From Microbulbifer sp. MI-G (lineage in GTDB: Bacteria; Pseudomonadota; Gammaproteobacteria; Pseudomonadales; Cellvibrionaceae): a DNA stretch of 64,000 nt. Positions 1 through 9,286 of this stretch are shown here, piece after piece; the stretch's first letter is position 1, and each line of letters opens with the position of its first letter. The stretch is taken from contig NZ_CP098023.1 of assembly GCF_030440425.1 (NCBI RefSeq), positions 2,717,501 to 2,781,500 of the forward strand, given 5' to 3'. The position numbers and the translations under genes are program-made. Under the pieces are notes generated by a model that did not search any database, had not been told where the DNA came from, and saw only the letters and a list, made by a program, of their open reading frames with translations.

Positions 1-3000
1 CCATAGGTATTCCCGGCAATCACATTGCCGCCGCTGATCTGCGGGGCACTGTTGCGATACACATAGATACCGTTTTGGCTGCCGCGAATGGTATTGCCGG
101 CTATCTGCGGGGCTATCACCGCTTCTATCGAAGCGGCCCGGGTATCGATACCAGTATAGTTGTTCAGTAACTGTGAATGGCGCAGCGAACCATCGCCGCC
201 ATTAAAATAGATACCCTTACTGGCACAGTGCACTTCGGCGTATGCGATACTCGCCGTGGCCCCGGCAACAATTTCGATGCCCGACCAGTCCTGCCGCTTG
301 GTATTGATACCATCACAGGCTTCTGCTGCCGGCTTGAAAATAATGGGCGAGGCCTCACTACCCGCTGCCGTCAGTGCACCTCTGACCAGTAACGGAAACT
401 TGCCGGCAAACTGCAGCTCTGTGCCGGAACCAATGCCCAGGGTGGCACCCGCCGCAACTTCCACCCGGCCCAGCACCAAATAACTGCCTTCTGACAAGTC
501 CGCATCTTCCGTGAAAGGACCCAACAGTATCTCTCCAACATAGGCCGGATCACCCTCGGCCCCATCCAGAAAGCTGCGGTAGTCCACAACCGGATAAGTG
601 CCCTGGTTATCCGTCCAGTCGTAGATCTTCTGTGCAATCTGCCCCGCATCTGTGGTGCCCCACCAGTTGCCGGTGGCATCCAGGGTGGTCTGTGCCGCAT
701 CTGCAAAATACCGGGTGTAATAGCTGTAAGAACTGTTGTCGTAGAGACTGTTGCCGGTGACTACCGGTAGCGGGTTCTGCGTCGCATCGCTCCTGTGGCC
801 CTCGGCGTAGATGCCATAGGTATTCCCGGCAATCACATTGCCGCCGCTGATCTGCGGGGCACTGTTGCGATACACATAGATACCGTTTTGGCTGCCGCGA
901 ATGGTATTGCCGGCTATCTGCGGGGCTATCACCGCTTCTATCGAAGCGGCCCGGGTATCGATACCGATATAGTTGTTCAGTAACTGTGAATGGCGCAGCG
1001 AACCATCGCCGCCATTAAAATAGATACCCTTACTGGCACAGTGCACTTCGGCGTATGCGATACTCGCCGTGGCCCCGGCAACAATTTCGATGCCCGACCA
1101 GTCCTGCCGCTTGGTATTGATACCATCACAGGCTTCTGCTGCCGGCTTGAAAATAATGGGCGAGGCCTCACTACCCGCTGCCGTCAGTGCACCTCTGACC
1201 AGTAACGGAAACTTGCCGGCAAACTGCAGCTCTGTGCCGGAACCAATGCCCAGGGTGGCACCCGCCGCAACTTCCACCCGGCCCAGCACCAAATAACTGC
1301 CTTCTGACAAGTCCGCATCTTCCGTGAAAGGACCCAACAGTATCTCTCCAACATAGGCCGGATCACCCTCGGCCCCATCCAGAAAGCTGCGGTAGTCCAC
1401 AACCGGATAAGTGCCCTGGTTATCCGTCCAGTCGTAGATCTTCTGTGCAATCTGCCCCGCATCTGTGGTGCCCCACCAGTTGCCGGTGGCATCCAGGGTG
1501 GTCTGTGCCGCATCCGCAAAATAGCGGGTGTAATAGCTGTAAGAACTGTTGTCGTAGAGACTGTTGCCGGTGACTACCGGTAGCGGGTTCTGCGTCGCAT
1601 CGCTCCTGTGACCCTCGGCGTAGATACCATAGGTGTTCCCGGCAATCACATTGCCGCCGCTGATCTGCGGGGCACTATTGCGATACACATAGATACCGCT
1701 TTGGCTGCCGCGAATGGTATTGCCGGCTATCTGCGGGGCTATCACCGCTTCTATCGAAGCGGCCCGGGTATCGATACCGGTATAGTTGTTCAGCAATTGT
1801 GAATTACGTACCGAACCATCGCCGCCATTAAAATAGATACCCTTACTGGCACAGTGCACTTCGGCGTATGCGATACTCACCGTGGCCCCGGCAACAATTT
1901 CGATACCCGACCAGTCCTGCCGCTTGGTATTGATACCATCACAGGCTTCTGCTGCCGGCTTGAAAATAATGGGCGAGGCCTCACTACCCGCTGCCGTCAG
2001 TGCACCTCTGACCAGTAACGGAAACTTGCCGGCAAACTGCAGCTCTGTGCCGGAACCAATGCCCAGGGTGGCACCCGCCGCAACTTCCACCCGGCCCAGC
2101 ACCAAATAACTGCCTTCTGACAAGTCCGTATCTTCCGTGAAAGGACCCAACAGTATCTCTCCAACATAGGCCGGATCACCCTCGGCCCCATCCAGAAAGC
2201 TGCGGTAGTCCACAACCGGATAAGTGCCCTGGTTATCCGTCCAGTCGTAGATCTTCTGTGCAATCTGCCCCGCATCTGTGGTGCCCCACCAGTTGCCGGT
2301 GGCATCCAGGGTGGTCTGTGCCGCATCCGCAAAATACCGGGTGTAATAGCTGTAAGAACTGTTGTCGTAGAGACTGTTGCCGGTGACTACCGGTAGCGGG
2401 TTCTGCGTCGCATCGCTCCTGTGGCCCTCGGCGTAGATGCCATAGGTGTTCCCGGCAATCACATTGCCGCCGCTGATCTGCGGGGCACTGTTGCGATACA
2501 CATAGATACCGTTTTGGCTGCCGCGAATGGTATTGCCAGCTATCTGTGGGGCTATCACCGCTTCTGTCGAAGCGGCCCGGGTATCGATACCGGTATAGTT
2601 GTTCAGCAATTGTGAATTACGTACCGAACCATCGCCGCCATTAAAATAGATACCCTTACTGGCACAGTGCACTTCGGCGTATGCGATGCTCGCCGTGGCC
2701 CCGGTAACAATTTCGATACCCGACCAGTCCTGCCGCTTGGTATTGATACCATCACAGGCTTCTGCTGCCGGCTTGAAAATAATGGGCGAGGCCTCACTAC
2801 CCGCTGCCGTCAGTGCACCTCTGACCAGTAACGGAAACTTGCCGGCAAACTGCAGCTCTGTGCCGGAACCAATGCCCAGGGTGGCACCCGCCGCAACTTC
2901 CACCCGGCCCAGCACCAAATAACTGCCTTCTGACAAGTCCGTATCTTCCGTGAAAGGACCCAACAGTATCTCTCCAACATAGGCCGGATCACCCTCGGCC

Positions 3001-3540
3001 CCATCCAGAAAGCTGCGGTAGTCCACAACCGGATAAGTGCCCTGGTTATCCGTCCAGTCGTAGATCTTCTGTGCAATCTGCCCCGCATCTGTGGTGCCCC
3101 ACCAGTTGCCGGTGGCATCCAGGGTGGTCTGTGCCGCATCCGCAAAATACCGGGTGTAATAGCTGTAAGAACTGTTGTCGTAGAGACTGTTGCCGGTGAC
3201 TACCGGTAGCGGGTTCTGCGCCGCATCGCTCCTGTGACCCTCGGCGTAGATGCCATAGGTGTTCCCGGCAATCACATTGCCGCCGCTGATCTGCGGGGCA
3301 CTGTTGCGATACACATAGATACCGCTTTGGCTGCCACGAATGGTATTGCCGGCTATCTGCGGGGCTATCACCGCTTCTATCGAAGCGGCCCGGGTATCGA
3401 TACTGGTGTAATTGTTCAGCAATTGTGAATGGCGCAGCGAACCATCGCCGCCATTAAAATAGATACCCTTACTGGCACAGTGCACTTCGGCGTATGTGAT
3501 ACTCGCCGTGGCCCCGGTAACAATTTCGATGCCCGACCAG
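1..3540. repeat. 813-bp near-identical tandem repeats (about 4.35 copies visible)
   Basis: Equivalent positions recur exactly every 813 bp, for example 371, 1184, 1997 and 2810, and 795, 1608, 2421 and 3234. 813 is 271 codons, so the repeat keeps the reading frame. Copies differ at few bases. The variants are mosaic: the segment near 172, 985 and 3427 reads one way and that near 1800 and 2613 another, which suggests conversion between copies. Similarity drops sharply after about 3540, marking the repeat edge. The array continues beyond base 1, so total copy number is unknown and may be under-assembled. Confidence 0.95.
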
Positions 3541-4466
3541 TCTGATCGCTTGGTATTAACGCCATCACAAGCCGCTGTAGCGGGTATGAATTTGATCGGA
3601 TCGGCTGCCATCCCAGCCACCTGCAAGTGACCGGACACCGTCAGCTTGCGGTTCCCATCCGCAACAATATTCACGCCCGGCTGAATCCACAGTGTGGTGT
3701 TCACGGCCACATTCAGGTTACCTGTCAGGGTATAAGGCGAACCATCCCCCTTTGTCCACACCAGCGTACCGGGGATCTCCCCCGCCCATTCTCGTGTAAG
3801 GGTATTGGTATAGGTGGTGGTGACACTATTGGAGGGGGGGCTTTGGCTGCTTTCCGTTTCAGAAAGCGCATAAATCACATTGGCTCCATCCTCCAACGGC
3901 ACCCAGGCAGAGAAAACACCGCTTGCATCGACAGGGATGGCCCTGGTTACCCTGCCATTGACAAAAAAGCTGACAACGGATCCCGGCTCTGCCGTGCCTG
4001 TCAAGGTAATCGGATTCTCTTCGGTATCGGCAGCGGGTGCATCCAGTATCGGCGCAGAGTGATTGGCAGCAAGCGCCAGCTGCCCCCCTGCAACGTTTCC
4101 ACCAGCGGTGAGCACATATTCAACGCTCAGCATTTCTGAAGCATTGCTCGTATCACTGTTGTGCATCGCACGAATCTGGTTTTCACCGGAGGTCAGGGCA
4201 ATCACCAGGGCAAAGTCTCCTGTTGCATTGCTTGTGGTTTGGGTGACAAGCGAACCATTGATCTCGATAGCAACTGTGGTATTGGGCTGTTCTGTAAGCC
4301 CCGCAATATACAGCTGGGGGGTATAGACCCTTTCCGATACCGGATACAGCAGTACCTCCGCATGGCTGCTGACCGGCAGTAACGCGAGGAGTCCCCAAAG
4401 TAACACGGGTAGGCAGGTGCTGAGGTACGAGCCCAAAACCCCAGCGTGAAAGTTCCGTTTAACCAT
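1..4466 (-). CDS. Giant secreted beta-helix repeat protein (3' end outside window)
   Basis: The frame is open from an ATG at 4466 to the window edge, about 1,488 codons with no stop. It opens with a signal peptide (basic n-region, long Leu-rich core, cleavage near residue 36 after SHA). Residues about 36-200 look like Ig-like modules (TLTGTAEPGSVVSFFVNG). After that come right-handed beta-helix segments with turns such as GNTIRGSQSGIYVYRN and GNTYGIYAEG. From about residue 310 the protein is built of 271-residue units encoded by 813-bp near-identical tandem repeats. Each unit contains an NWWGTTD turn, typical of parallel beta-helix proteins. An in-frame ATG at 4487 is an alternative start; I prefer 4466 because of the GAG a few bases upstream. 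Similar beta-helix modules occur at the N-terminus of RHS/YD proteins and adhesins, but the end is not visible. A cell-surface or secreted adhesin-like role is inferred. Confidence 0.8.
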   Translation of the reverse strand, partial: MVKRNFHAGVLGSYLSTCLPVLLWGLLALLPVSSHAEVLLYPVSERVYTPQLYIAGLTEQPNTTVAIEINGSLVTQTTSNATGDFALVIALTSGENQIRAMHNSDTSNASEMLSVEYVLTAGGNVAGGQLALAANHSAPILDAPAADTEENPITLTGTAEPGSVVSFFVNGRVTRAIPVDASGVFSAWVPLEDGANVIYALSETESSQSPPSNSVTTTYTNTLTREWAGEIPGTLVWTKGDGSPYTLTGNLNVAVNTTLWIQPGVNIVADGNRKLTVSGHLQVAGMAADPIKFIPATAACDGVNTKRSDWSGIEIVTGATASITYAEVHCASKGIYFNGGDGSLRHSQLLNNYTSIDTRAASIEAVIAPQIAGNTIRGSQSGIYVYRNSAPQISGGNVIAGNTYGIYAEGHRSDAAQNPLPVVTGNSLYDNSSYSYYTRYFADAAQTTLDATGNWWGTTDAGQIAQKIYDWTDNQGTYPVVDYRSFLDGAEGDPAYVGEILLGPFTEDTDLSEGSYLVLGRVEVAAGATLGIGSGTELQFAGKFPLLVRGALTAAGSEASPIIFKPAAEACDGINTKRQDWSGIEIVTGATASIAYAEVHCASKGIYFNGGDGSVRNSQLLNNYTGIDTRAASTEAVIAPQIAGNTIRGSQNGIYVYRNSAPQISGGNVIAGNTYGIYAEGHRSDATQNPLPVVTGNSLYDNSSYSYYTRYFADAAQTTLDATGNWWGTTDAGQIAQKIYDWTDNQGTYPVVDYRSFLDGAEGDPAYVGEILLGPFTEDTDLSEGSYLVLGRVEVAAGATLGIGSGTELQFAGKFPLLVRGALTAAGSEASPIIFKPAAEACDGINTKRQDWSGIEIVAGATVSIAYAEVHCASKGIYFNGGDGSVRNSQLLNNYTGIDTRAASIEAVIAPQIAGNTIRGSQSGIYVYRNSAPQISGGNVIAGNTYGIYAEGHRSDATQNPLPVVTGNSLYDNSSYSYYTRYFADAAQTTLDATGNWWGTTDAGQIAQKIYDWTDNQGTYPVVDYRSFLDGAEGDPAYVGEILLGPFTEDADLSEGSYLVLGRVEVAAGATLGIGSGTELQFAGKFPLLVRGALTAAGSEASPIIFKPAAEACDGINTKRQDWSGIEIVAGATASIAYAEVHCASKGIYFNGGDGSLRHSQLLNNYIGIDTRAASIEAVIAPQIAGNTIRGSQNGIYVYRNSAPQISGGNVIAGNTYGIYAEGHRSDATQNPLPVVTGNSLYDNSSYSYYTRYFADAAQTTLDATGNWWGTTDAGQIAQKIYDWTDNQGTYPVVDYRSFLDGAEGDPAYVGEILLGPFTEDADLSEGSYLVLGRVEVAAGATLGIGSGTELQFAGKFPLLVRGALTAAGSEASPIIFKPAAEACDGINTKRQDWSGIEIVAGATASIAYAEVHCASKGIYFNGGDGSLRHSQLLNNYTGIDTRAASIEAVIAPQIAGNTIRGSQNGIYVYRNSAPQISGGNVIAGNTY

Positions 4467-4636
4467 TTTTACTCTACCCTGTAGCATGTCTTAAACCCTG
4501 TGTTTCCACTCTTTAACAATCAATCAGGACAGTTGAGCTTTCCAAAAACACTCCGATGAATTGCAGTGTTGGAGCGAATTTTCCCGGCAAATACACAGCC
4601 TCCAGTCAAAAGCGCCTGTGATCAAAATCGGGCTTT

Positions 4637-5308
4637 TTACCAGGCACTGCCTTTCTGGTTGAGTGTGAACAGCCCCCTGAACCTGGCCACACCAATAACC
4701 AGTAATGTGGCGGACATCGACACCAGGAAATACATCATTAATGACATCTGCGATTCCGTCCCAATGGCTGTAGCGTGCAGAAACACCAGTGGAAACACGA
4801 TGATCCAGAGGTAGTGCCCAATCCGCCATCTCCCCCTGCCCGATGCCAGTTTCCACCCGGCAAAGAAGCCGACACACAACAGCCCAAACGCGATCAATCC
4901 CAAACTCACCGATTGATTAAAATAGCCCTGGGTGAAATTCGGCAAAAACAGCCCCCAGGCGGGTTTGCCTGCCCGTACTGACGCTGCTGCAAAGAAAAGT
5001 GCGACGTGCAGAAAGGCGAGGGAGAAGGTCACAATGCCAAGTAACCGATGAGACCTGCTACTCCACGCTGCCCTGTAGGCCGGGCCGGCCAGCCGCTTGG
5101 TCAGTGCCAGCAAACACTGAAGCCAAAATACACAGATCGCCATCAATCCGGCCAGCTTGGAAAAAATATATAATTTCTGCCCCGGCGGTGAGTAACCAAC
5201 AAAATAGTCCGCCGGATTGCCCACTGAGGTCCACCATGCAAACAGAGGGATTGCCATCGCGACGATGGCGATAAGTGCCAGGAAAATGCTTGTGACTGTG
5301 CTTTTCAT
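4637..5308 (-). CDS. Ferric-reductase-like transmembrane heme protein
   Basis: This 223-residue membrane protein has about six hydrophobic helices. Paired histidines lie in helices reading SHRLLGIVTFSLAFLH and RIGHYLWIIVFPLVFLH, the bis-histidine b-heme pattern of the ferric reductase-like domain shared by YedZ/MsrQ, NOX and FRE proteins. No FAD- or NAD-binding domain follows, so it is a bare heme membrane module that needs a partner to supply electrons. The start was set at ATG 5308, with AGGGC just upstream. A longer frame from 5395 would overlap the upstream gene by 47 nt and adds no membrane character. It sits 40 bp downstream of the ChrB/rhodanese lipoprotein gene and is probably cotranscribed with it, which suggests a periplasmic redox pair. 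Confidence 0.7.
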   Translation of the reverse strand: MKSTVTSIFLALIAIVAMAIPLFAWWTSVGNPADYFVGYSPPGQKLYIFSKLAGLMAICVFWLQCLLALTKRLAGPAYRAAWSSRSHRLLGIVTFSLAFLHVALFFAAASVRAGKPAWGLFLPNFTQGYFNQSVSLGLIAFGLLCVGFFAGWKLASGRGRWRIGHYLWIIVFPLVFLHATAIGTESQMSLMMYFLVSMSATLLVIGVARFRGLFTLNQKGSAW

Positions 5309-5348
5309 TACGCCCTGATCCCGAGCATACCCACTTTTCAAAAACGCG

Positions 5349-6326
5349 CTAAGTACCAAAACCGGAGCACTGGCCTTGGGAGATACAACGATCAAACTGC
5401 CGTAAAGCCTGTTCCTGGCTCAACGCCCGGGAACCCACTGTGGGCAGGCCCTGTGCAACCCAGCCTTTAATCCCATAGGGCTTTAAAATCACAGAGCGCT
5501 GAATGCCCGCCTGGGCCAGCGCTTTTGCCATTTCAAACCCCCTAAAATCCTTGACACAGTAACTGACAACATAATCCGCCGCCTGCAGCTGTGCTATGGC
5601 CTGATCATCAAGCTCGCGCAGGGGGATGTTGAGCGCATGGGGGATATGAGCCTCTGCAAATTCCGCAGCCTCCCGCACATCCACAAAGACAACGTTTTTC
5701 CCCCGCTGCAATTCACCGAGAAGCTCAGCAATCGGCATTTCTTGCACGGCAGCCGCGGCGGATACCAGGTTGAGCTGGGCGTCTCTATCACAGGTCACCG
5801 TTAAGTCTCCCTGCTGTATCGGGGCCCCCGCGGCCTGACTCTGCCCCAAGGCAGAAAAGACTCGGTCAAAAAACGTGAGATAACACTCCGCCGGCACACG
5901 GTCTCTGCCATATCGTTCCTGCAGGTCCCTGAATGCGGATTCCACAACCTGAGCTTCCCGGGTTTTATCCGCCCCCCAGAAATTGACTTCAATATCGTGC
6001 ACAATGCCCACCAGATCCTGGACAACCGGGTTACCTATCCCGTAGGTATCCCGAGTTACCTCAAAAGCCGTGCGATTCTCTATTCGGCGAAGTTCAGAGA
6101 CGGGCGTATCAAATGCAATGCCGGCAGGTAAGCTTGCGCCCTGCTCTACAACCACCAAAGACCCATTGGTGTCCACATGCCGCGTAAGCAGCCAGGCCGT
6201 GGCCCACTTATCGGGCCCCAGCCCATATTCAGTGACAAAACGCTGGGGATTATTTCGCTCCGACGGGGTACAGGCTGTTAAACACAGAAAAAACAGAGCT
6301 ACAGATACACGAGAGATGCTAGCCAA
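5349..6326 (-). CDS. Lipoprotein with ChrB-like domain and rhodanese domain
   Basis: This 325-residue protein starts at a TTG with an excellent AAGGAG seven bases upstream. A lipobox LTAC puts the lipidated Cys at residue 19. Residues about 35-160 match the chromate-resistance ChrB C-terminal pattern (KWATAWLLTRHVD, IAFDTP, FEVT, IVHDIEV). Residues about 195-305 are a rhodanese domain: DVREAAEFAEAHIPHALNIP at 216-235 and the active-site loop with Cys257 in SYCVKDFRG. ChrB domains normally belong to chromate-resistance regulators or exported proteins, and rhodaneses transfer sulfane sulfur through a persulfide on Cys. A fusion anchored as a lipoprotein suggests periplasmic thiol or oxyanion stress handling. 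That role is inferred. The partner gene downstream is a membrane heme protein. Confidence 0.72.
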   Translation of the reverse strand: MASISRVSVALFFLCLTACTPSERNNPQRFVTEYGLGPDKWATAWLLTRHVDTNGSLVVVEQGASLPAGIAFDTPVSELRRIENRTAFEVTRDTYGIGNPVVQDLVGIVHDIEVNFWGADKTREAQVVESAFRDLQERYGRDRVPAECYLTFFDRVFSALGQSQAAGAPIQQGDLTVTCDRDAQLNLVSAAAAVQEMPIAELLGELQRGKNVVFVDVREAAEFAEAHIPHALNIPLRELDDQAIAQLQAADYVVSYCVKDFRGFEMAKALAQAGIQRSVILKPYGIKGWVAQGLPTVGSRALSQEQALRQFDRCISQGQCSGFGT

Positions 6327-6952
6327 CTACAAACTCCTTTTGTGTTCTGGCAATTACCTATCGTAAAAAAGACGGTGATAGCGTTTCTATCACAGTCATT
6401 GAACTACAGCAATGCAAACGAGATGTTTTTGAGACCTTGATCTTTACAGGTTGTTGAAAATATCGAATAGTTCGAGAATATTTTATTAGACAATCTATAA
6501 AAAAAGAATTTTTGGTACAGCCAAAATTATTCAACTACACCATTTAGTCATTCCTTTTTTAATCCACCCTACCGGGATAATTTACTTGCATTGTTCATAC
6601 ACGACGGGGCGAGATTAATCTGCAGGGTGATTTCTGAAACCGGTAGACGTCAACCCAAAGCACAGTGACATCAGTTGTGACTGCCGAAGGCGCGTAGTTT
6701 ACATCCTCGCCTGGCGGGATAATAAACTAACAAAAGTAAGTCTGATGCTGTATTTTCCTGAATGCTTATGCCAGTTTCCACTACATATAACAGAGCACTG
6801 CCAGGCGGACAATATGAAGTCGGTAATGACCGATGAAGCACCCTGCTCAGAACGGACAAGGTGCGTTTTCTACCAAATACACTTCGATGAAACTTGTAAA
6901 GTAACCTATTGACTTACAACCGGAAGATCAATTTGCTATTTTCTGGCAACGG
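6327..6952. other. Gene-free AT-rich spacer
   Basis: The 626-bp stretch lies between the protease gene and the ChrB/rhodanese lipoprotein gene. No frame in it has a convincing start, ribosome site or protein-like composition. It should hold the promoter of the lipoprotein gene near 6330-6420 and the 3' end of the protease transcript near 6950. No clear terminator hairpin was seen. Confidence 0.5.
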
Positions 6953-8461
6953 CTAATTACTGGCACAACTCGCGGTGGGAACGCCTACGGTATCGAAGGC
7001 ATTAACAACCACCGCCGCATCATAGCCAAGGTCATTGGCTGCAAATAAAACACCACAGGCACCTTCAATAAAACTGGAATCTGTATTCCAGTACATCTGA
7101 TTGGCTAACACAAAGAGATCAAAAGCATGCCGGGTATCCCAGCCACTGCTGTTCGCCATCAGGTAAAAAGCCCGATTAAACACCCCAGAACTGCCATGGG
7201 GGTCAAAGCCCTCCTGGTAATCGGAGGCATGGCCAATGGAGTAATCATCTAAGGTAGGATCTTGAAAATACCGTATTGCGTCTCTTCCCCAATATTCATT
7301 TCTGGTAATTTCTTGACCAACAAGCCAGTCATTACTGCCGTACAGATAAAACTCGGCAGCTTCACCAGCGATATCTGAAAAAGATTCATTAATACCCCCC
7401 GGTTGATTCCAGATGCTTAGATGCGAGTTCTGTTCAGTGAACCCGTGCGCAACTTCATGGGCAATCACATCAAGGCTAACCAGCGGGTAGGTAACGAAGG
7501 CCCCGTCGCCAAAGTTCATCTGGGTACCATCCCAGTTAGCACCGACATAATCCTCACCATAATGCACCTGTAATCGCATTTTATGCGTCAGAGGGGCAAT
7601 ACCGTACCAATCAGTATACATATTGGATATGACATTCCCAAAAAAGTGGGCATCATTTAATGGCGAGTAAGCGCCGTTAATCGCTTTGTAGGTATTATTC
7701 GGACAGGTAAACTGAAAAACCGTACCCCCCTCCCGCTTGTGCTCCATATTGACAGTTTCAACGTTGGTGGTATCCATCCTGCAGTCATTGTCCACCTGGA
7801 GAGACGGAAAGTCGATGCCATAGAGATACTGTCCTGTTTTCTCATTCCCGCCTGGCCCAGTAGCCTCCAGATGGTTTATGCCTTCCCAGTGCTCTAAAAC
7901 TTCACCGCTAAGTGCGTCAATAAAGTAGAATGGTCGTGATATTTGATCGCCATACTCAACCCAGTTGACCAGATAAGAGAGACGCGCCCTGTTAAGATAG
8001 TCAATGTAAATATAGAGCTCCTGACTCTGGTTCCGGGACAGCAGTTTGAGTGCTGAAAGCGGGAGTGCGTTTGAAAGGGGATTTTGTTGCATACGCAGGT
8101 TAGTGGATCGAGTCATCGCCCGTTCCAGCGCTTGCTCTGGCTTGATCTCAGGCTGTACCTTGGGCAGCTCAAGATGTAATCCGGTTACGATATCACCATA
8201 CAGTTGCGCACCTGAGCCCTCTCCTGAACGAGTAACTGTTTGCCCCCAAATCGGGATTCCCCAATGGGTTTGCCGCAGCCGGGTAATGCGTTTGCCATTG
8301 GGAAGAACCCGCGAGCGCACAATATCAAATGTCATATCAGAAGCTATTCTTGCTGAGTCTTGCGCTTTGAATATTTCCGAAGTTACCGGAACTCGACCTA
8401 CGGCTTGAGCGCCAGTGGCGATAATCAGGATACAAATAGCACCTAGTAACTGCATTCTCAT
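6953..8461 (-). CDS. Secreted M4 (thermolysin/vibriolysin-type) metalloprotease
   Basis: The product is a 502-residue secreted zinc endopeptidase precursor. The start at 8461 is chosen because AAGGA lies eight bases upstream and the product begins directly with a signal peptide (MRMQLLGAICILIIATGAQA). A propeptide of FTP/PepSY type covers roughly residues 30-190. The mature domain has the zinc motif HEVAHGFTEQ (His335 and His339, with catalytic Glu336), the third ligand Glu359 in NESFSDIAGE, and the catalytic His422 in DPHGSSGVFNRAFYLM. All key M4 residues are present. Length and motifs match vibriolysin/pseudolysin-type proteases that are exported and self-processed. No C-terminal PPC domain is present; the protein ends soon after the catalytic domain. 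It likely degrades extracellular protein. Confidence 0.93.
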   Translation of the reverse strand: MRMQLLGAICILIIATGAQAVGRVPVTSEIFKAQDSARIASDMTFDIVRSRVLPNGKRITRLRQTHWGIPIWGQTVTRSGEGSGAQLYGDIVTGLHLELPKVQPEIKPEQALERAMTRSTNLRMQQNPLSNALPLSALKLLSRNQSQELYIYIDYLNRARLSYLVNWVEYGDQISRPFYFIDALSGEVLEHWEGINHLEATGPGGNEKTGQYLYGIDFPSLQVDNDCRMDTTNVETVNMEHKREGGTVFQFTCPNNTYKAINGAYSPLNDAHFFGNVISNMYTDWYGIAPLTHKMRLQVHYGEDYVGANWDGTQMNFGDGAFVTYPLVSLDVIAHEVAHGFTEQNSHLSIWNQPGGINESFSDIAGEAAEFYLYGSNDWLVGQEITRNEYWGRDAIRYFQDPTLDDYSIGHASDYQEGFDPHGSSGVFNRAFYLMANSSGWDTRHAFDLFVLANQMYWNTDSSFIEGACGVLFAANDLGYDAAVVVNAFDTVGVPTASCASN

Positions 8462-8845
8462 TATTTTATTCCTTATCCACAGATATCTGGATGATCTTTT
8501 CAGGCGACAGGTAAAGACTCGATAATTGGAGAATATATTGTTAATCGACTCTGGCTTTGATTTCCAATACAAATAGCACGTCACACATCTGCACTTGCCT
8601 GACAATACAAACCAATCCAAAACCGAGACATTACATTTAAATATTATTTATTGTATAGAAACAGGAAATTTCTAGAATTTTTATTGGTATGAATTATCAT
8701 TACCACCTATTTGAAGCGCCCTTCCCTTTTTTCAGCCTATTTTTAACGAATAGCCTGATTTCCTCTAGAGTTTGCCAACTAATAGCTATTCAGCAATGAA
8801 ACTGTAAAATTGGAGTAAAGGGATCTTCCAGAATACAACAGCAAC
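8462..8845. other. AT-rich spacer upstream of the protease gene
   Basis: The stretch should carry the protease promoter. It is strongly AT-rich (for example around 8635-8700) and has no plausible gene. No specific operator could be assigned. Confidence 0.4.
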
Positions 8846-8866
8846 CCGCCCCAAAAATTGGGGCGG
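8846..8866 (-). terminator. Perfect hairpin 3' of the 145-aa secreted-protein gene
   Basis: A perfect 9-bp GC-rich stem (CCGCCCCAA with TTGGGGCGG) encloses a 3-nt A loop. It begins 10 bp past the stop of the gene ending at 8876. There is no clean U tract after the stem on the minus strand, so it may act as an RNA 3'-end stabiliser or a Rho-assisted terminator. Confidence 0.55.
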
Positions 8867-8875
8867 CACAGAGGC

Positions 8876-9286
8876 TCAACCGTCAATATTAAATCTTATT
8901 TGATATTCCCCGGTAAAGACATTTTGCACCAGAACTTCAGAGCTGCACCGTGATGAGGGTTCAGCACCAATTGAAAATGTGTAGGCGGCTCCAAGCGCAA
9001 TAACCGACCAGTTGAACCTGCAGGATTGATAGGTCAAAACACCCGCATCTGCCAGACCATTTGAGATAGAGGTATGGAAAGTGGTACTATTCGCAAGTGC
9101 AGGACTTGGAAACAATGGGGTAACAATACCAGTGGTATTGGTTCCATCAATCAATGTTTTATCCGATGAGGTATTATTTTTCAGCTCGATACTTGTCGAC
9201 AAAGTACCAGCCAGAGCCAACAACGGGTTGACAACCAAAAATACGACCGCTGTTATTACCAAACATTTACGCTTAACTGCCATCAT
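8876..9286 (-). CDS. Secreted protein of unknown function
   Basis: The product is about 136 residues and has a clear signal peptide (basic MMAVKRK, then a hydrophobic stretch ending ...LLALAG). The mature part is Ser/Thr/Asn-rich, with two cysteines (in QSCRFN and SSRCSS) that could form a disulfide, and ends EYQIRFNIDG. Two adjacent ATGs (9286 and 9283) follow AAGGGA; either could be used, and an upstream ATG at 9313 lacks a ribosome site. I do not recognise the family. The beta-strand-like composition and export signal suggest a small extracellular or periplasmic beta-sandwich protein. It is followed by a strong hairpin and is probably monocistronic. Confidence 0.6.
   Translation of the reverse strand: MMAVKRKCLVITAVVFLVVNPLLALAGTLSTSIELKNNTSSDKTLIDGTNTTGIVTPLFPSPALANSTTFHTSISNGLADAGVLTYQSCRFNWSVIALGAAYTFSIGAEPSSRCSSEVLVQNVFTGEYQIRFNIDG

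Noticed and set aside
1..3540. CRISPR-like or mobile-element array for the regular 813-bp repeats
   Set aside because: The unit is far too long, has no spacers, and is an in-frame part of a secreted protein.
6671..6859. 62-codon minus-strand frame in the spacer
   Set aside because: No ribosome site, no export signal, no family and atypical composition.
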